A stretch of DNA of 64,000 nt, from NCBI RefSeq assembly GCF_012689525.1, contig NZ_CP051515.1, positions 620,001 through 684,000 of the forward strand, written 5' to 3'. Below are positions 9,316 through 18,564 of the stretch, piece after piece. How positions within the stretch are numbered: the stretch's first letter is position 1; each line of letters opens with the position of its first letter. Made by a program: the position numbers and the translations under genes. This DNA is from Paraburkholderia aromaticivorans. Its GTDB lineage: Bacteria; Pseudomonadota; Gammaproteobacteria; Burkholderiales; Burkholderiaceae. Under the pieces are notes generated by a model. It ran no database searches. It was not told where the DNA came from and saw only the letters and a list, made by a program, of their open reading frames with translations.

Positions 9316-9707
9316 ACGACGAAGATCGCTATGAAGCCGGACTCGATGTGCGCCGCGCGGTGCTGGGCAGTGCGCACGTCGACCGGTCGCTTGCGAACCG
9401 TACTGAGTTGACGGAAGAGTTTCAGAATTTCATCACCCGTTATGCGTGGGGCGAAATCTGGACGCGTGATGGCTTGCCGCGCCACACGCGCAGCTTGCTG
9501 ACCATCGCGATGATGGTCGCGCTCAATCGCAGCGAAGAACTCGCACTGCATCTGCGCGCCGCGAAGAACAACGGCGTGACGCGCGAGCAGATCAAGGAAG
9601 TGCTGTTGCAAACCGCGATCTATTGCGGCGTGCCGGCGGCGAATTCGGCGTTCCACCTCGCCGACAAATTGTTCCGCGAAGACGACGCAGCGGCAGCGCA
9701 GCCTTAA
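9312..9707 (+). CDS. pcaC: 4-carboxymuconolactone decarboxylase
   Basis: The 131-residue member of the CMD/AhpD-like family has the conserved W-G-E-I-W-T-R-D-G-L-P segment and a QIKEVLLQTAIYCGVPAAN helix. It decarboxylates 4-carboxymuconolactone to the enol-lactone used by PcaD. It is the last gene of the operon; a hairpin follows 27 bases after the stop. Confidence 0.95.
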   Translation: MNDEDRYEAGLDVRRAVLGSAHVDRSLANRTELTEEFQNFITRYAWGEIWTRDGLPRHTRSLLTIAMMVALNRSEELALHLRAAKNNGVTREQIKEVLLQTAIYCGVPAANSAFHLADKLFREDDAAAAQP

Positions 9708-9733
9708 GCAATGCAATAGACATGACGTACCAG

Positions 9734-9755
9734 GCAGCGTGCGCATGCACGCTGC
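9734..9755 (+). terminator. Hairpin terminating the pca operon
   Basis: A perfect 9-bp stem (GCAGCGTGC at 9734-9742, GCACGCTGC at 9747-9755) with a GCAT loop is followed by TTCTG. Only a short T-run is present, but its position right after pcaC supports termination. Confidence 0.65.
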
Positions 9756-9807
9756 TTCTGAACATCGACGATGTTTGATTTCATCCGGCCTGCAACGGGC
9801 TGTGATA

Positions 9808-9824
9808 CGGATACCAGGTATCCG
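9808..9824. promoter_or_regulatory. 17-bp palindrome of unknown factor
   Basis: CGGATACC-A-GGTATCCG is a perfect inverted repeat with 8-base arms around a single base. The one-base centre excludes a hairpin, so it looks like an operator for a dimeric regulator such as a GntR-type protein. It lies between the pca terminator and the polysaccharide genes. Confidence 0.45.
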
Positions 9825-10235
9825 ACGGCGTTCGACCTGGACGCTGCGCACTGCGGGATTTGGTCGCAATCCGCTCCTCTTGATTTTTGCAGAAAATTCC
9901 TACCCTGAATGTGAATTTTTCCTGCAAACATTTCTGACTTTCTTGTTTGCACCTCATCATTTTCCAAGAATTTAGCCGACCCAATTCGTTGACAATACGA
10001 ATGCTGGTGAGCGCTTGGTTATTAATCTTTTGCACATTTTAGATGTGAAGAGATGTGAAATTTAACCACTTTAAGATAGTGATATTCGTTCGCGCGAGTT
10101 TGGCTGGTCCGTAGGACTTTTTAAGAGCAATGGGGCAGGCCCCGACGGAATCCCGGCAGGTTCATTTGACGCCGCATGATTTGCCTCTTCGTTGACCGTT
10201 AAACCAGCCGGCGCTGTTCAAGGCGATCTGCCAAT
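9825..10235. other. AT-rich leader before the polysaccharide export genes
   Basis: About 400 bases are clearly richer in A/T than the surroundings (for example 9880-10110) and hold no convincing gene. This is typical of xenogeneic-silenced promoter DNA ahead of surface-polysaccharide loci. A segment at 10198-10213 (GTTAAACCAGCCGGCG) resembles the core of a JUMPstart element. Confidence 0.5.
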
Positions 10236-11084
10236 ATGAGCTTTACCTATAAACACGATGGTCGCGAGGAATCTCATCCCCGTGCTCATTTTCGTGATCT
10301 CTTTTTACTTCCCTGGCAGCAACGGCAGCTTATCGTCGCGCTAACCAGGCGGGATATTTTGAGCCGATATCGCGGGTCAGTAATGGGACTGGCCTGGTCC
10401 ATCGTTCAGCCGTTGATCATGCTCGCCATGTACACGGTTGTTTTCGGCACACTGTTGAAATCGCGCTGGCCAGGAACCGACAATAGTTTTCAGTTCGCTG
10501 TGATTCTGTTCGCGGGCCTCATTCTTTTTAATTTCTTCGCCGAGTGCCTGAATAGAGCGCCGACTATTATCACGACGCATGGCAACTACGTGACGAAGGT
10601 CGTCTTTCCGCTCGAAATCCTGCCGTGGATTGCAGTCGCCTCGGCGGCATTTCACTTCCTCACGAGTTTTGCCGTCTGGGTTGTGTTCGCACTGTGTGTA
10701 TACGGAAAGCTTCAATGGACGATCGTCTTTTTGCCGGCGCTCTTCATTCCACTCGCTTTCGTCGGCGTGGGTGTGGGTTGGCTGTTCGCCGCCACCGGCG
10801 TCTACGTGCGTGACCTGACGTATGTCACCACGCTGCTTTCATCCCTGCTGATGTTCCTGTCGCCGGTTTTTTACGCGGTCAATACTTTGACGCCCGCTTT
10901 CAGGGCGCTCATTCTGGCCAATCCGCTGACTTTCATCATCGAGCAGGCACGGGCGGTCATGATCGCCGGCGCGCTGCCTGACTTCGTCGGCATAGCGATC
11001 TATCTGCTATGTAGCATCGGTTTCGCGTGGCTCTGTCTGGCCTGGTTCCAGAAGACACGCGAAGGATTCGCGGACGTTCTGTAA
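10236..11084 (+). CDS. wzm: Polysaccharide ABC exporter, permease (Wzm-like)
   Basis: The 282-residue ABC-2-type permease has six hydrophobic segments. A cytoplasmic N-terminus holds the family signature RRDILSRYRGSVMGLAWSI, which couples to the nucleotide-binding subunit. Wzm/Wzt pairs export O-antigen or capsule-type glycans linked to a lipid carrier. The ATPase gene begins at the very next base after the stop. Codon choice is less GC-biased at the 5' end than in the pca genes. Confidence 0.9.
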   Translation: MSFTYKHDGREESHPRAHFRDLFLLPWQQRQLIVALTRRDILSRYRGSVMGLAWSIVQPLIMLAMYTVVFGTLLKSRWPGTDNSFQFAVILFAGLILFNFFAECLNRAPTIITTHGNYVTKVVFPLEILPWIAVASAAFHFLTSFAVWVVFALCVYGKLQWTIVFLPALFIPLAFVGVGVGWLFAATGVYVRDLTYVTTLLSSLLMFLSPVFYAVNTLTPAFRALILANPLTFIIEQARAVMIAGALPDFVGIAIYLLCSIGFAWLCLAWFQKTREGFADVL

Positions 11085-12455
11085 ATGCCGATGCTCATGA
11101 AAATGAATCAAGTTGGCAAGCCTGAAACCACGATTCAGGTGACAGATGCCTCGAAGCGCTTCGACATATACGAAACGCCGCTCGACCGTCTCAAGCATAT
11201 CGTCTTCCCCAAGCGCACCGGGTATGCCAGAGAATTCTGGGCGCTTCGGGACGTATCGCTCTCGGTCACCCGCGGCGAAACGGTCGGCATCATCGGGCGC
11301 AATGGCTCCGGCAAGTCCACGCTTTTGCAAATAATTTGCGGAACACTGCGCCCCACCCAGGGCGATATCGCGATCAACGGTCGCGTGGCGGCGCTGCTCG
11401 AATTGGGAGCCGGGTTCAACCTGGAGTTTTCCGGTCGGGAAAACGTCTATCTGAACGCCGCCATGCTGGGGATGACGGCTGACCAAATCGAACGGAAATT
11501 CGCCAGCATCGAGCAGTTCGCGGAAATTGGCGATTTCATCGATCAGCCGGTCAAAACTTATTCGAGCGGCATGTATGTGCGCCTCGCGTTTGCCGTGGCC
11601 ATTCACGTCGAGCCTGCGGTCTTGATCATCGACGAAGCCCTTGCCGTGGGCGACGCGCGCTTCCAGGCCAAATGCTTCAACAAGATCAAGGAACTCAAGG
11701 AATCGGGCGTCACGATTCTTTTCGTGTCGCATGACGTCGGCTCGGTGCGAACCTTGTGTGAGCGCGCCGTCTGGCTCGATGGTGGGCGGGTTCGGATGGA
11801 GGGCAGCGCGTTCGCCGTTACCGCGCAATACACGCAGTTCATGTCCGAAGGACTCGGCGAAAACGAAGCGATCGGAATGTCCAGTCAGTCGGCAGACAGC
11901 GCGGCCGGTCTTGATGAAGAAGCGAAGCAAAACGATCAGATCGCGGAAAGCGCAAGGCGGCTCGCCTCAACTGCCAGTGACGAACCGATCAACCATTGGG
12001 GGACGCATATCGGATCGATCGTGTCGGCCCAGGTCCTGGACTCGGACTGCCAGCGCCAGAGCGTGTTCACGGCATTCGAGCCGATGATCGTCCGTTTGGC
12101 GATCCAGCTCCCTGAAGGCATCGATCACCGAGGGCTGAGCGTGGCTTTCTCCATCAAGGATACAAAAGGCACGGATCTGATCGTCCGAACCACCCACGAC
12201 GAGAAAGGCATTGACTTCGATTTCGACGGCAGGAAGTTCGAAATCGAGTTTCGCCTGAGAAACCAGCTCAACACCGGCCGATATCTGCTTGTGGCGGCCC
12301 TCGAAGACCGGTCTGCGGCAGTGCCGCAGTACTACGAGTACATCGAGGGCGCCTGCTATTTCTCTTCCTATGTTGAAAGCGATAGATACGGGCTGTTCCT
12401 GCCGGACATCACAGAAGAACTACGCATGGAAGAGATGCCTCTACACAGGCAATGA
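11085..12455 (+). CDS. wzt: Polysaccharide ABC exporter, ATPase with C-terminal glycan-binding domain (Wzt-like)
   Basis: The protein has 456 residues. Walker A (GRNGSGKST), the signature (YSSGMYVRLAF) and Walker B (VLIIDEALAVGD) are intact within about residues 20-245. A C-terminal extension of some 200 residues with beta-strand character matches the Wzt_C domain. In E. coli O8/O9a that domain reads a terminal modification of the glycan before export. A methyltransferase three genes on could supply such a cap (inference). ATG 11085 touches the wzm stop; alternative Met codons follow within 20 bases. Confidence 0.9.
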   Translation: MPMLMKMNQVGKPETTIQVTDASKRFDIYETPLDRLKHIVFPKRTGYAREFWALRDVSLSVTRGETVGIIGRNGSGKSTLLQIICGTLRPTQGDIAINGRVAALLELGAGFNLEFSGRENVYLNAAMLGMTADQIERKFASIEQFAEIGDFIDQPVKTYSSGMYVRLAFAVAIHVEPAVLIIDEALAVGDARFQAKCFNKIKELKESGVTILFVSHDVGSVRTLCERAVWLDGGRVRMEGSAFAVTAQYTQFMSEGLGENEAIGMSSQSADSAAGLDEEAKQNDQIAESARRLASTASDEPINHWGTHIGSIVSAQVLDSDCQRQSVFTAFEPMIVRLAIQLPEGIDHRGLSVAFSIKDTKGTDLIVRTTHDEKGIDFDFDGRKFEIEFRLRNQLNTGRYLLVAALEDRSAAVPQYYEYIEGACYFSSYVESDRYGLFLPDITEELRMEEMPLHRQ

Positions 12456-12503
12456 CGGCATCGCAAAGAGCAATTGGAATAACGGCGACTCGAGAGGTTG
12501 GCC

Positions 12504-15215
12504 ATGGACGGACAAGAAGCAATGCCAAACGTAACGCGGAGACAAACCCTCGCATCGGTCACGAAGCTGAGCGCTTCGATCTCCGACGCGGATGCTCTCA
12601 TCACGCAACAGAATCAGATTGCAGAGGAGCAGCGTCTCGCGCGCAGAGATCGGTACACGCTTGCGAAGCGGTTGTCGGACGCGCTGTCGGAAATCCATAG
12701 CCTCAAGCATTCGCTGAACGAGGCGTCGAGCGAGCTCATGCTGGAGGTTCGAGAGCGCGAGCGGGTACAGGGCAACCTTAGCGAAGTCTTCGAAAGCAGT
12801 TCGTGGAAGTTGACCGCGCCAATGCGACGGATTGCGAGCGCAGTTTACGCGTTGGCGGCGCGCCGCAAAACACAAACGCCAGGTGTTGCCGGTGTTCCCA
12901 TGCATGACGTCCTGCCCGTAGCCAGCGGAGGCTACGAAGCCCATACGCGTGCCCAGGCGGCATACTTTGGAAATTACGCAAAAGACCCCTCGAAACAAAG
13001 ACGGCACCAGATCAGCCGCCTGCTCACGGCCCATCCGGACCGCCGAGGTGTGGTGTTATGCCCGGTTGCCTACGATCTTTCGCTCAAGCAGCGTCCCGAC
13101 CACATCATGGCCGAGTTCGCAAAGGCGGGTTATCTTTGCGTGATGCTGGAGTTCGGCGGCCTATATCCCGTTATCCAGCCCAAGTCTAAAAACCTGTACG
13201 TTTCCAACATGGTCGAGGATTTTCTCGGCTATTTCCAGGACGAGCCGGTCACGCTTTATCTTCACTGGCCGGGCTTCAAGTACGTCGCCGAAATCTGTCG
13301 TGCCGCATTGACGATCTACGATGTTCTGGATGACCTGACCATCTTCGCGAACTATTCCGACGTCATGCGTTGCGATCATGAGGTTTTGCTGCAGATAGCG
13401 AATGTCTGCCTGTTCTCGTCGAATCGGCTGTACGAGGCGAACCGCGCGAAGGTCACGAATGCGCTGCTGCTGGAAAATGGGGTTTATCCCGAAGACTTCA
13501 TTCACGGCGAGCGCGAGCGATGCGACTTGCCGGCGAAGTTGTACGAGATGGTGGCGAACCGGCGGGTTGTCGGCTACCACGGCGCAATTTCCGAACTGCT
13601 CGATTTCGATCTGCTCGACGAAATCGTGCGACTTCGCCATGTCGTGTTGCTGTTCGTCGGTCCTGTCGTCGCTTTCGAGCCGCAATACAGCGTTGAGGTT
13701 CAGGAGCGCATGGCGCGTCTGAAGACTTTCGACAATTTCATTCACCTCGGCCCGAAACCGTATGCCGAACTGAAGCACTATCTCGCCTGGATCGATGTCG
13801 GTATCGTGCCGTTCATTGTCAGCGAGAAAACCGACCCCGTGTCGCCGTTGAAGCTGTTCGAGTATCTGGCCGCGGGGAAGCCGGTGATCGGCACGCCGAC
13901 CCGGACCATCAGGGAATACGAACACGCCATCATCGTTGCCTCGGGAATCGACTTCGTCGATGCGGTGGCCAGCGGTCAGTGGTCGACCGCGTACACCGAG
14001 GCGTCCGCTGAGGTTGCGCGCGCGCACGCGTGGCCGGTGCTTCACGCGCCGTTGCTCAGACAGGTCAACGCAAGCAACGTGGCGAGGCTGACGGCCACTT
14101 CCACGCGACGCACAGTGAAAGTGGACATCATCAACGTCAACTTCTACGACTGGAACGGCGAGACCGTCTATAAAGGCGGGGCGGAACGCTACGTCTACGA
14201 CCTCGCCGTCGTGCTGCGTCGCATGGGGTGCGAGGTTCGCCTGCTGCAGAACGCCCGGGAGCCGTTCGAGCGCGATTTTCGAGGCGTCAAGGTCGTCGGG
14301 ATCAAGGCCGCGGACGACTTTGATTTCGACATGATGTCGAGCAAATACGCTGAGTTCTGCGCGGACGTCGATCTCATTATCGCGTCACCGACTGAACTTG
14401 CCGCGTCGCTTGGAAAAAAGAGGCGCGTCATCTCGATCAACCACGGCATCCATTGGGACGGAGCGTCCAATAACCTGGCGACGTTTGACAGGGGACGTTA
14501 TGAATCGCTATTCCGCGCACTGCGCAACAGCGACCAATGTGTCTGTGTCGATACGAACTTCATCAACTGGGTGCGAACCTATGACTGGGCGCTCGCCAAT
14601 ACGCTGACGTACGTCCCGAACTACGTCGATCTCGAGTCTTTCAGGAGCAATCCGAAGAACTTCGAAGCGGAGGAGTTATGCGTTCTCCTGCCGCGCCGGC
14701 TTTATGAAGCGCGAGGTCTCTATCTGACCATCAACGCGTTCGATCTTTTGTTTTCGCGGCGCTCGGATATCCGCCTGGTCTTGTGCGGTCAGGCGATCGA
14801 CCACGATGCGGAGGCGGTGAAAGCGTTCATGGCGCGTCATCCGCACAGGGTGACGTGGATCGAATACGACATGGAGGACATGTACAAAGCCTATGTCGAC
14901 AGCCATATCGTGCTGGTGCCGACCATGTATTCGGAAGGAACCTCCCTGTCCTGCATTGAGGCTCTGGCGACCAATAACGCAGTCATAGCGACCAACGTCG
15001 GCGGACTGCCGAATCTGATCGTCGACGGATACAACGGCAAGCTGATCCGTGCGGACTATATCGAGCTTGCTGCCGCTATCGAGGAACTGGCCGACGATCG
15101 CACCAAGCTCGCCAGACTCGCAGCGCACGGACTCGAGTCCTCGGCCGCGTTTGCGAAGAAGGAATGGGAAAACCGCTGGCGCGAGGTAATCGAAAGCACG
15201 CTCACCGTCGACTAG
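12504..15215 (+). CDS. Large two-domain glycosyltransferase with N-terminal coiled coil
   Basis: The protein has 903 residues. Residues about 15-95 are charged and heptad-like (coiled coil), ending in SSSWKLTAPMRRIAS. A first GT-B-like region (about 165-500) includes a donor-site-like KLFEYLAAGKPVIGTP stretch. A second, clearly GT4-type, region (about 530-890) has KGGAERYVYDLAVVLRRMG at its start and MYSEGTSLSCIEALATNNAV in its donor domain, where the E-x7-E-type motif appears as E-G-T-S-L-S-C-I-E. It probably adds two different linkages, or one half is structural. ATG 12504 follows GAGAGG by six bases. It lies between the exporter and the methyltransferase, so it acts on the exported glycan. 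Confidence 0.85.
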   Translation: MDGQEAMPNVTRRQTLASVTKLSASISDADALITQQNQIAEEQRLARRDRYTLAKRLSDALSEIHSLKHSLNEASSELMLEVRERERVQGNLSEVFESSSWKLTAPMRRIASAVYALAARRKTQTPGVAGVPMHDVLPVASGGYEAHTRAQAAYFGNYAKDPSKQRRHQISRLLTAHPDRRGVVLCPVAYDLSLKQRPDHIMAEFAKAGYLCVMLEFGGLYPVIQPKSKNLYVSNMVEDFLGYFQDEPVTLYLHWPGFKYVAEICRAALTIYDVLDDLTIFANYSDVMRCDHEVLLQIANVCLFSSNRLYEANRAKVTNALLLENGVYPEDFIHGERERCDLPAKLYEMVANRRVVGYHGAISELLDFDLLDEIVRLRHVVLLFVGPVVAFEPQYSVEVQERMARLKTFDNFIHLGPKPYAELKHYLAWIDVGIVPFIVSEKTDPVSPLKLFEYLAAGKPVIGTPTRTIREYEHAIIVASGIDFVDAVASGQWSTAYTEASAEVARAHAWPVLHAPLLRQVNASNVARLTATSTRRTVKVDIINVNFYDWNGETVYKGGAERYVYDLAVVLRRMGCEVRLLQNAREPFERDFRGVKVVGIKAADDFDFDMMSSKYAEFCADVDLIIASPTELAASLGKKRRVISINHGIHWDGASNNLATFDRGRYESLFRALRNSDQCVCVDTNFINWVRTYDWALANTLTYVPNYVDLESFRSNPKNFEAEELCVLLPRRLYEARGLYLTINAFDLLFSRRSDIRLVLCGQAIDHDAEAVKAFMARHPHRVTWIEYDMEDMYKAYVDSHIVLVPTMYSEGTSLSCIEALATNNAVIATNVGGLPNLIVDGYNGKLIRADYIELAAAIEELADDRTKLARLAAHGLESSAAFAKKEWENRWREVIESTLTVD

Positions 15216-15302
15216 GCATCTTTGATTCCTATCGCGAACGCTCACGCATGACGGTGTTCGTGCATTGCATTCGATGGAATGGACAGACCGATAAGCCTTC
15301 TT

Positions 15303-16448
15303 ATGACAGACATCAACTCAAAGCAATACTGGGACCACCGTTTCTCGACTGACTGGGTCTCTGCCGGCGGACACGGGCAAACGCGATTTTTCGCGACGAT
15401 TGCGGCCAAGCTGATGCCGGACTGGTTCAAGGACCTGGTGTTGCGCGAGCAATGGAGTATCTGCGACTGGGGTTGTGCGGAGGGGCAGGGGGTGGACGAG
15501 TTGAGCAAATGGCTCGGCGTGAACTCCATCACCGGAGTCGATATTTCGGAGGTAGCGATCGAGAAGGCCCAGGGCTCTTTTCCGCATAGGCGTTTCAAAG
15601 CGCAGTCTCTCGACGACCTGGACGACTACGACGTCATTTTTTCGTCGAATACGCTGGAACATTTCGACAGCCCGTTTGACGTCGCGGCGCGCCTCGCGGA
15701 GCATACAAAGTGCTTTCTGGTTCTGCTTCTGCCGTTTCAGGAATATGACCGGATTCCCGAGCATTTCTTCACGTTCGACCTCGACAACATTCCCGTCTGC
15801 CCGGTGCCCGGTTTTGCTGCGGTCGCCTGCCGCGTCGTCGACGCGGCGAAAATCAATATCAACCACTGGAACGGGAAGCAGATCTTGCTCGTCTACGCGC
15901 GGCTCTCGGCGCTCGGAGACACCCGGCCCGATCTGCGCAATTTCTTTATTGGCGACGATACCTACGAGGCGTTCGCGCAAGAGCGCTGTCAAAGCATTAC
16001 CCAACAGCACGCCTCAGAGAGGCAGCAGTTTGCGTCGCAGCTTGCTCAGACTCATAGCGGGCAAGCTGCGACGAACGCGCGTCTCGAATCGACAGAAAAG
16101 ACGCTGCAGGATGTATGCGCAGAACTCGATGCGGAGAAAGAAAAGCTGACGCGCTCGCAAGCGACACTCGCCGAGCGGGATCAAGCACTCGTCGAATTGA
16201 CACGGGCAATCAGCGAGCGGGACCAGACAATCGACGAAGCGAAGCAGGAATGTGGCGCGCTGTCTGCGGAGATTGCTTCGCTTCATGCATGCATCGAAAG
16301 GTTGAAAATTGAAGGCGAACATTGCGCGAGGCTGCTGACCGAAGTCCGAGCACATGCGGACGGAGTCGAGAGGCAAATGAACACGATGCTGCGCTCGAAG
16401 GCGTGGCGGCTCAGAAGTGCGATCCGCCGGCTCGTCGGTAGAGCCTGA
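15303..16448 (+). CDS. SAM-dependent methyltransferase with C-terminal coiled coil
   Basis: The protein has 381 residues. Class I methyltransferase motif I (ICDWGCAEGQG, about residues 53-63) and the acidic GVDISE strand end are present, followed by SSNTLEHF. Residues about 230-365 are a long Glu/Gln/Arg-rich coiled coil that ends in SKAWRLRSAIRRL, the same type of tail motif found in the upstream glycosyltransferase. In WbdD-type systems a methyltransferase with a coiled coil caps the glycan and measures chain length. That model fits here but is inference. An in-frame ATG at 15279 is an alternative start. Confidence 0.82.
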   Translation: MTDINSKQYWDHRFSTDWVSAGGHGQTRFFATIAAKLMPDWFKDLVLREQWSICDWGCAEGQGVDELSKWLGVNSITGVDISEVAIEKAQGSFPHRRFKAQSLDDLDDYDVIFSSNTLEHFDSPFDVAARLAEHTKCFLVLLLPFQEYDRIPEHFFTFDLDNIPVCPVPGFAAVACRVVDAAKININHWNGKQILLVYARLSALGDTRPDLRNFFIGDDTYEAFAQERCQSITQQHASERQQFASQLAQTHSGQAATNARLESTEKTLQDVCAELDAEKEKLTRSQATLAERDQALVELTRAISERDQTIDEAKQECGALSAEIASLHACIERLKIEGEHCARLLTEVRAHADGVERQMNTMLRSKAWRLRSAIRRLVGRA

Positions 16449-16514
16449 CCGCGCTAAGGCCCGCCATCGACCACGGCTGCCTACCCTTTATCAAGTCCAC
16501 TATCGGAAAACGCT

Positions 16515-17618
16515 GTGAAAAAACGTAAGATCATCGTCACTATCGGAACGCGTCCTGAAGCGGTGAAAATGGCACCGCTCGTCAAGCAGTTGCAGCGTGA
16601 AGAATGGGCGGACTGCCGCGTCCTGGCAACGGCGCAGCATCGCGGCATGCTCGATCAGGTGTTGCGTCTGTTCGAGATTAAAGCCGATATCGACCTCGAT
16701 ATCATGCAACCCAATCAGTCTCTACCCATGCTGACTTCGCGGCTCATGGTTCGGCTCGATGATGTGCTTGCCGCCGAACAGCCCGATGTGCTGCTCGCGC
16801 AGGGCGACACGACCACCGTACTGACGGCGGCGCTTGCATCCTTTTACCGGCGCGTGCCGGTCGGACATGTGGAAGCTGGACTGAGAACGGGCGATCTTTC
16901 AAATCCGTTTCCGGAAGAAATGAATCGTGTGGTTGCAAGCCGGCTTGCGCGCTGGCATTTTGCACCGACGGAGACGGCGAAACGGAATCTCCTCACGGAA
17001 GGCATTGATGCAGCGAGCGTGTTCGTCACCGGCAACACGGTCATTGACGCGTTGCTGGACGTGGCCGGGCGGTGCGATGATGCTGCGCCTTTCAAGGGCG
17101 ATAGCCGGCTGATTCTGGTGACGTCGCACCGTCGCGAGAATTTTGGCGAGGCGTTTCAGAACATCCTGCGAGCAATCAAAACGATCGCCGATGAGAACCC
17201 CGACGTTCATGTCCTCTATCCCGTTCACCCCAATCCGAACGTGCGTGAGACGGCATACGCCCATCTCGACAACCATCCCCGGATCACGCTCTGCGAACCG
17301 CTGGACTATTTGCCGTTCGTTGCGGCGATGAAGCGGGCCTATCTGATCCTGACCGACTCCGGTGGCGTGCAGGAAGAGGCGCCGGCGCTAGGCAAACCGG
17401 TGCTCGTCCTGCGGCGCGAGACAGAACGCCCGGAGGCGGTCGCGCACGAGGTCGTCAAACTCGTGGGCACCGAATATGCTGACATTGTCTCGAACACGCA
17501 ACGGCTGCTCGACGACCCGGCCGAATACAAGCGTATGGCGCGAGGCGTGTCGCCTTACGGTGATGGCCTCGCGTCCGGACGAATCGTAAGCGTATTGAGA
17601 GATCACTTTCAGGTGTAA
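16515..17618 (+). CDS. wecB: UDP-N-acetylglucosamine 2-epimerase (non-hydrolysing)
   Basis: The 367-residue protein has GTRPEAVKMAPL at the N-terminus, EAGLRTGDLSNPFPEEMNR in the middle and TDSGGVQEEAPALGKPVL near the C-terminus; all are diagnostic. It makes UDP-ManNAc from UDP-GlcNAc for polysaccharide synthesis. The initiator at 16515 is GTG, so a TTG/GTG-type start should be expected. It is the last gene of the polysaccharide block and converges on the TetR gene. Confidence 0.94.
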   Translation: MKKRKIIVTIGTRPEAVKMAPLVKQLQREEWADCRVLATAQHRGMLDQVLRLFEIKADIDLDIMQPNQSLPMLTSRLMVRLDDVLAAEQPDVLLAQGDTTTVLTAALASFYRRVPVGHVEAGLRTGDLSNPFPEEMNRVVASRLARWHFAPTETAKRNLLTEGIDAASVFVTGNTVIDALLDVAGRCDDAAPFKGDSRLILVTSHRRENFGEAFQNILRAIKTIADENPDVHVLYPVHPNPNVRETAYAHLDNHPRITLCEPLDYLPFVAAMKRAYLILTDSGGVQEEAPALGKPVLVLRRETERPEAVAHEVVKLVGTEYADIVSNTQRLLDDPAEYKRMARGVSPYGDGLASGRIVSVLRDHFQV

Positions 17619-17642
17619 CGCTATCTTGCGGCGGAGCGTTAC
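17615..17642. terminator. Hairpin spanning the two convergent stop codons
   Basis: GTAACGCT (17615-17622) and AGCGTTAC (17635-17642) form a perfect 8-bp stem around 12 bases. The arms contain the wecB stop and the tetR stop. It may terminate both ways; there is no T-tract. Confidence 0.4.
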
Positions 17643-18367
17643 GCCTCGCTATTCTGGCTTGCCTCGTTCAACGCAACCGTGAGCGCCGTCGCATCCGGCG
17701 CCACCGGCAAACTCGACCGCACCGCGCGCAACACCGTGTCCTTCATAACCTCGCGCCAATGGTCGAGCGACGCCTTGTCCATCAACGGCTCGCCGAGGAA
17801 CGCGCCCAGCGTGTACTGATTGGCGTTATAGAAATAGCCGAGCGACGCGATCATCAGATACACGTCGCGCGCTTCGACGTCGGCACGAAAGACGTGTTGT
17901 GCCTGACCCGCGTCCAGTAACTTTTGCACCACCGAAATCGCGTAGCCCGAAATCTCCTTCAGCTTCAGCGATTTCTTAGCGTGCTTACCCTGGTGCAGAT
18001 TCTCGCTGGAGAGCAGCGTGACGAACTCGGGATGATCGAGGTAATACTGCCAAACGAATTCGACCATCTGTTCGAGTCCGTGCACGGGATCGTCCAGATC
18101 GAGATCGAGCTTGCTTTCCGCCTCGTTGAATTGCGTATAGATCGTTTCGAGAACTTCGACGAACAACTGTTCCTTGCTGCCGAAGTAGTAGTAGATCATG
18201 CGGTCGTGCGAGCGCGCGGCCTTCGAAATACTTTCCACGCGTCCGCTCGCATAGCCCTGCTTGGCAAAGACCTTGATGGCCGCTTTCAGAATCTTGGCGC
18301 GGGTGTCCTGCGCCTGTTTCGCACGGATGCCGGTAGCGCCCGGCTTGCGGGCGGCGGTGGGACTCAT
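17639..18367 (-). CDS. TetR/AcrR-family regulator of the nicotinate cluster
   Basis: The 242-residue protein has an N-terminal TetR helix-turn-helix (about residues 20-65; YASGRVESISKAARSHDRMIYYYFGSK) and an all-helical ligand domain. An Ala/Arg/Lys-rich N-terminal tail precedes it. It is divergent from the 6-hydroxynicotinate reductase gene, with a palindrome near the predicted promoter. In Pseudomonas putida a TetR protein (NicS) represses nicAB and responds to nicotinate and 6-hydroxynicotinate. The same role here is inferred from position only. Confidence 0.85.
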   Translation of the reverse strand: MSPTAARKPGATGIRAKQAQDTRAKILKAAIKVFAKQGYASGRVESISKAARSHDRMIYYYFGSKEQLFVEVLETIYTQFNEAESKLDLDLDDPVHGLEQMVEFVWQYYLDHPEFVTLLSSENLHQGKHAKKSLKLKEISGYAISVVQKLLDAGQAQHVFRADVEARDVYLMIASLGYFYNANQYTLGAFLGEPLMDKASLDHWREVMKDTVLRAVRSSLPVAPDATALTVALNEASQNSEA

Positions 18368-18564
18368 GGCGGTCTCGATTCTCTTGTTAGCGTCAGATTG
18401 AACGGCATGCGCCGCAGTCGGCCGAGCACAGGCGCGCCTTCATCATACAACCCGCACGGACTGCAGCGGCATGCGCTGCGCGATCATTCGCTTCGGCGTA
18501 GATTGAAGCGTGACTTGCACGGTGATGTGGCATTGCACCAATCGCGCGCACTCCGGTAAATACG

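Noticed and set aside
9704..10035. Short open frames in the AT-rich leader upstream of wzm
   Set aside because: Several frames on both strands overlap; none has a ribosome-binding site or family signature.
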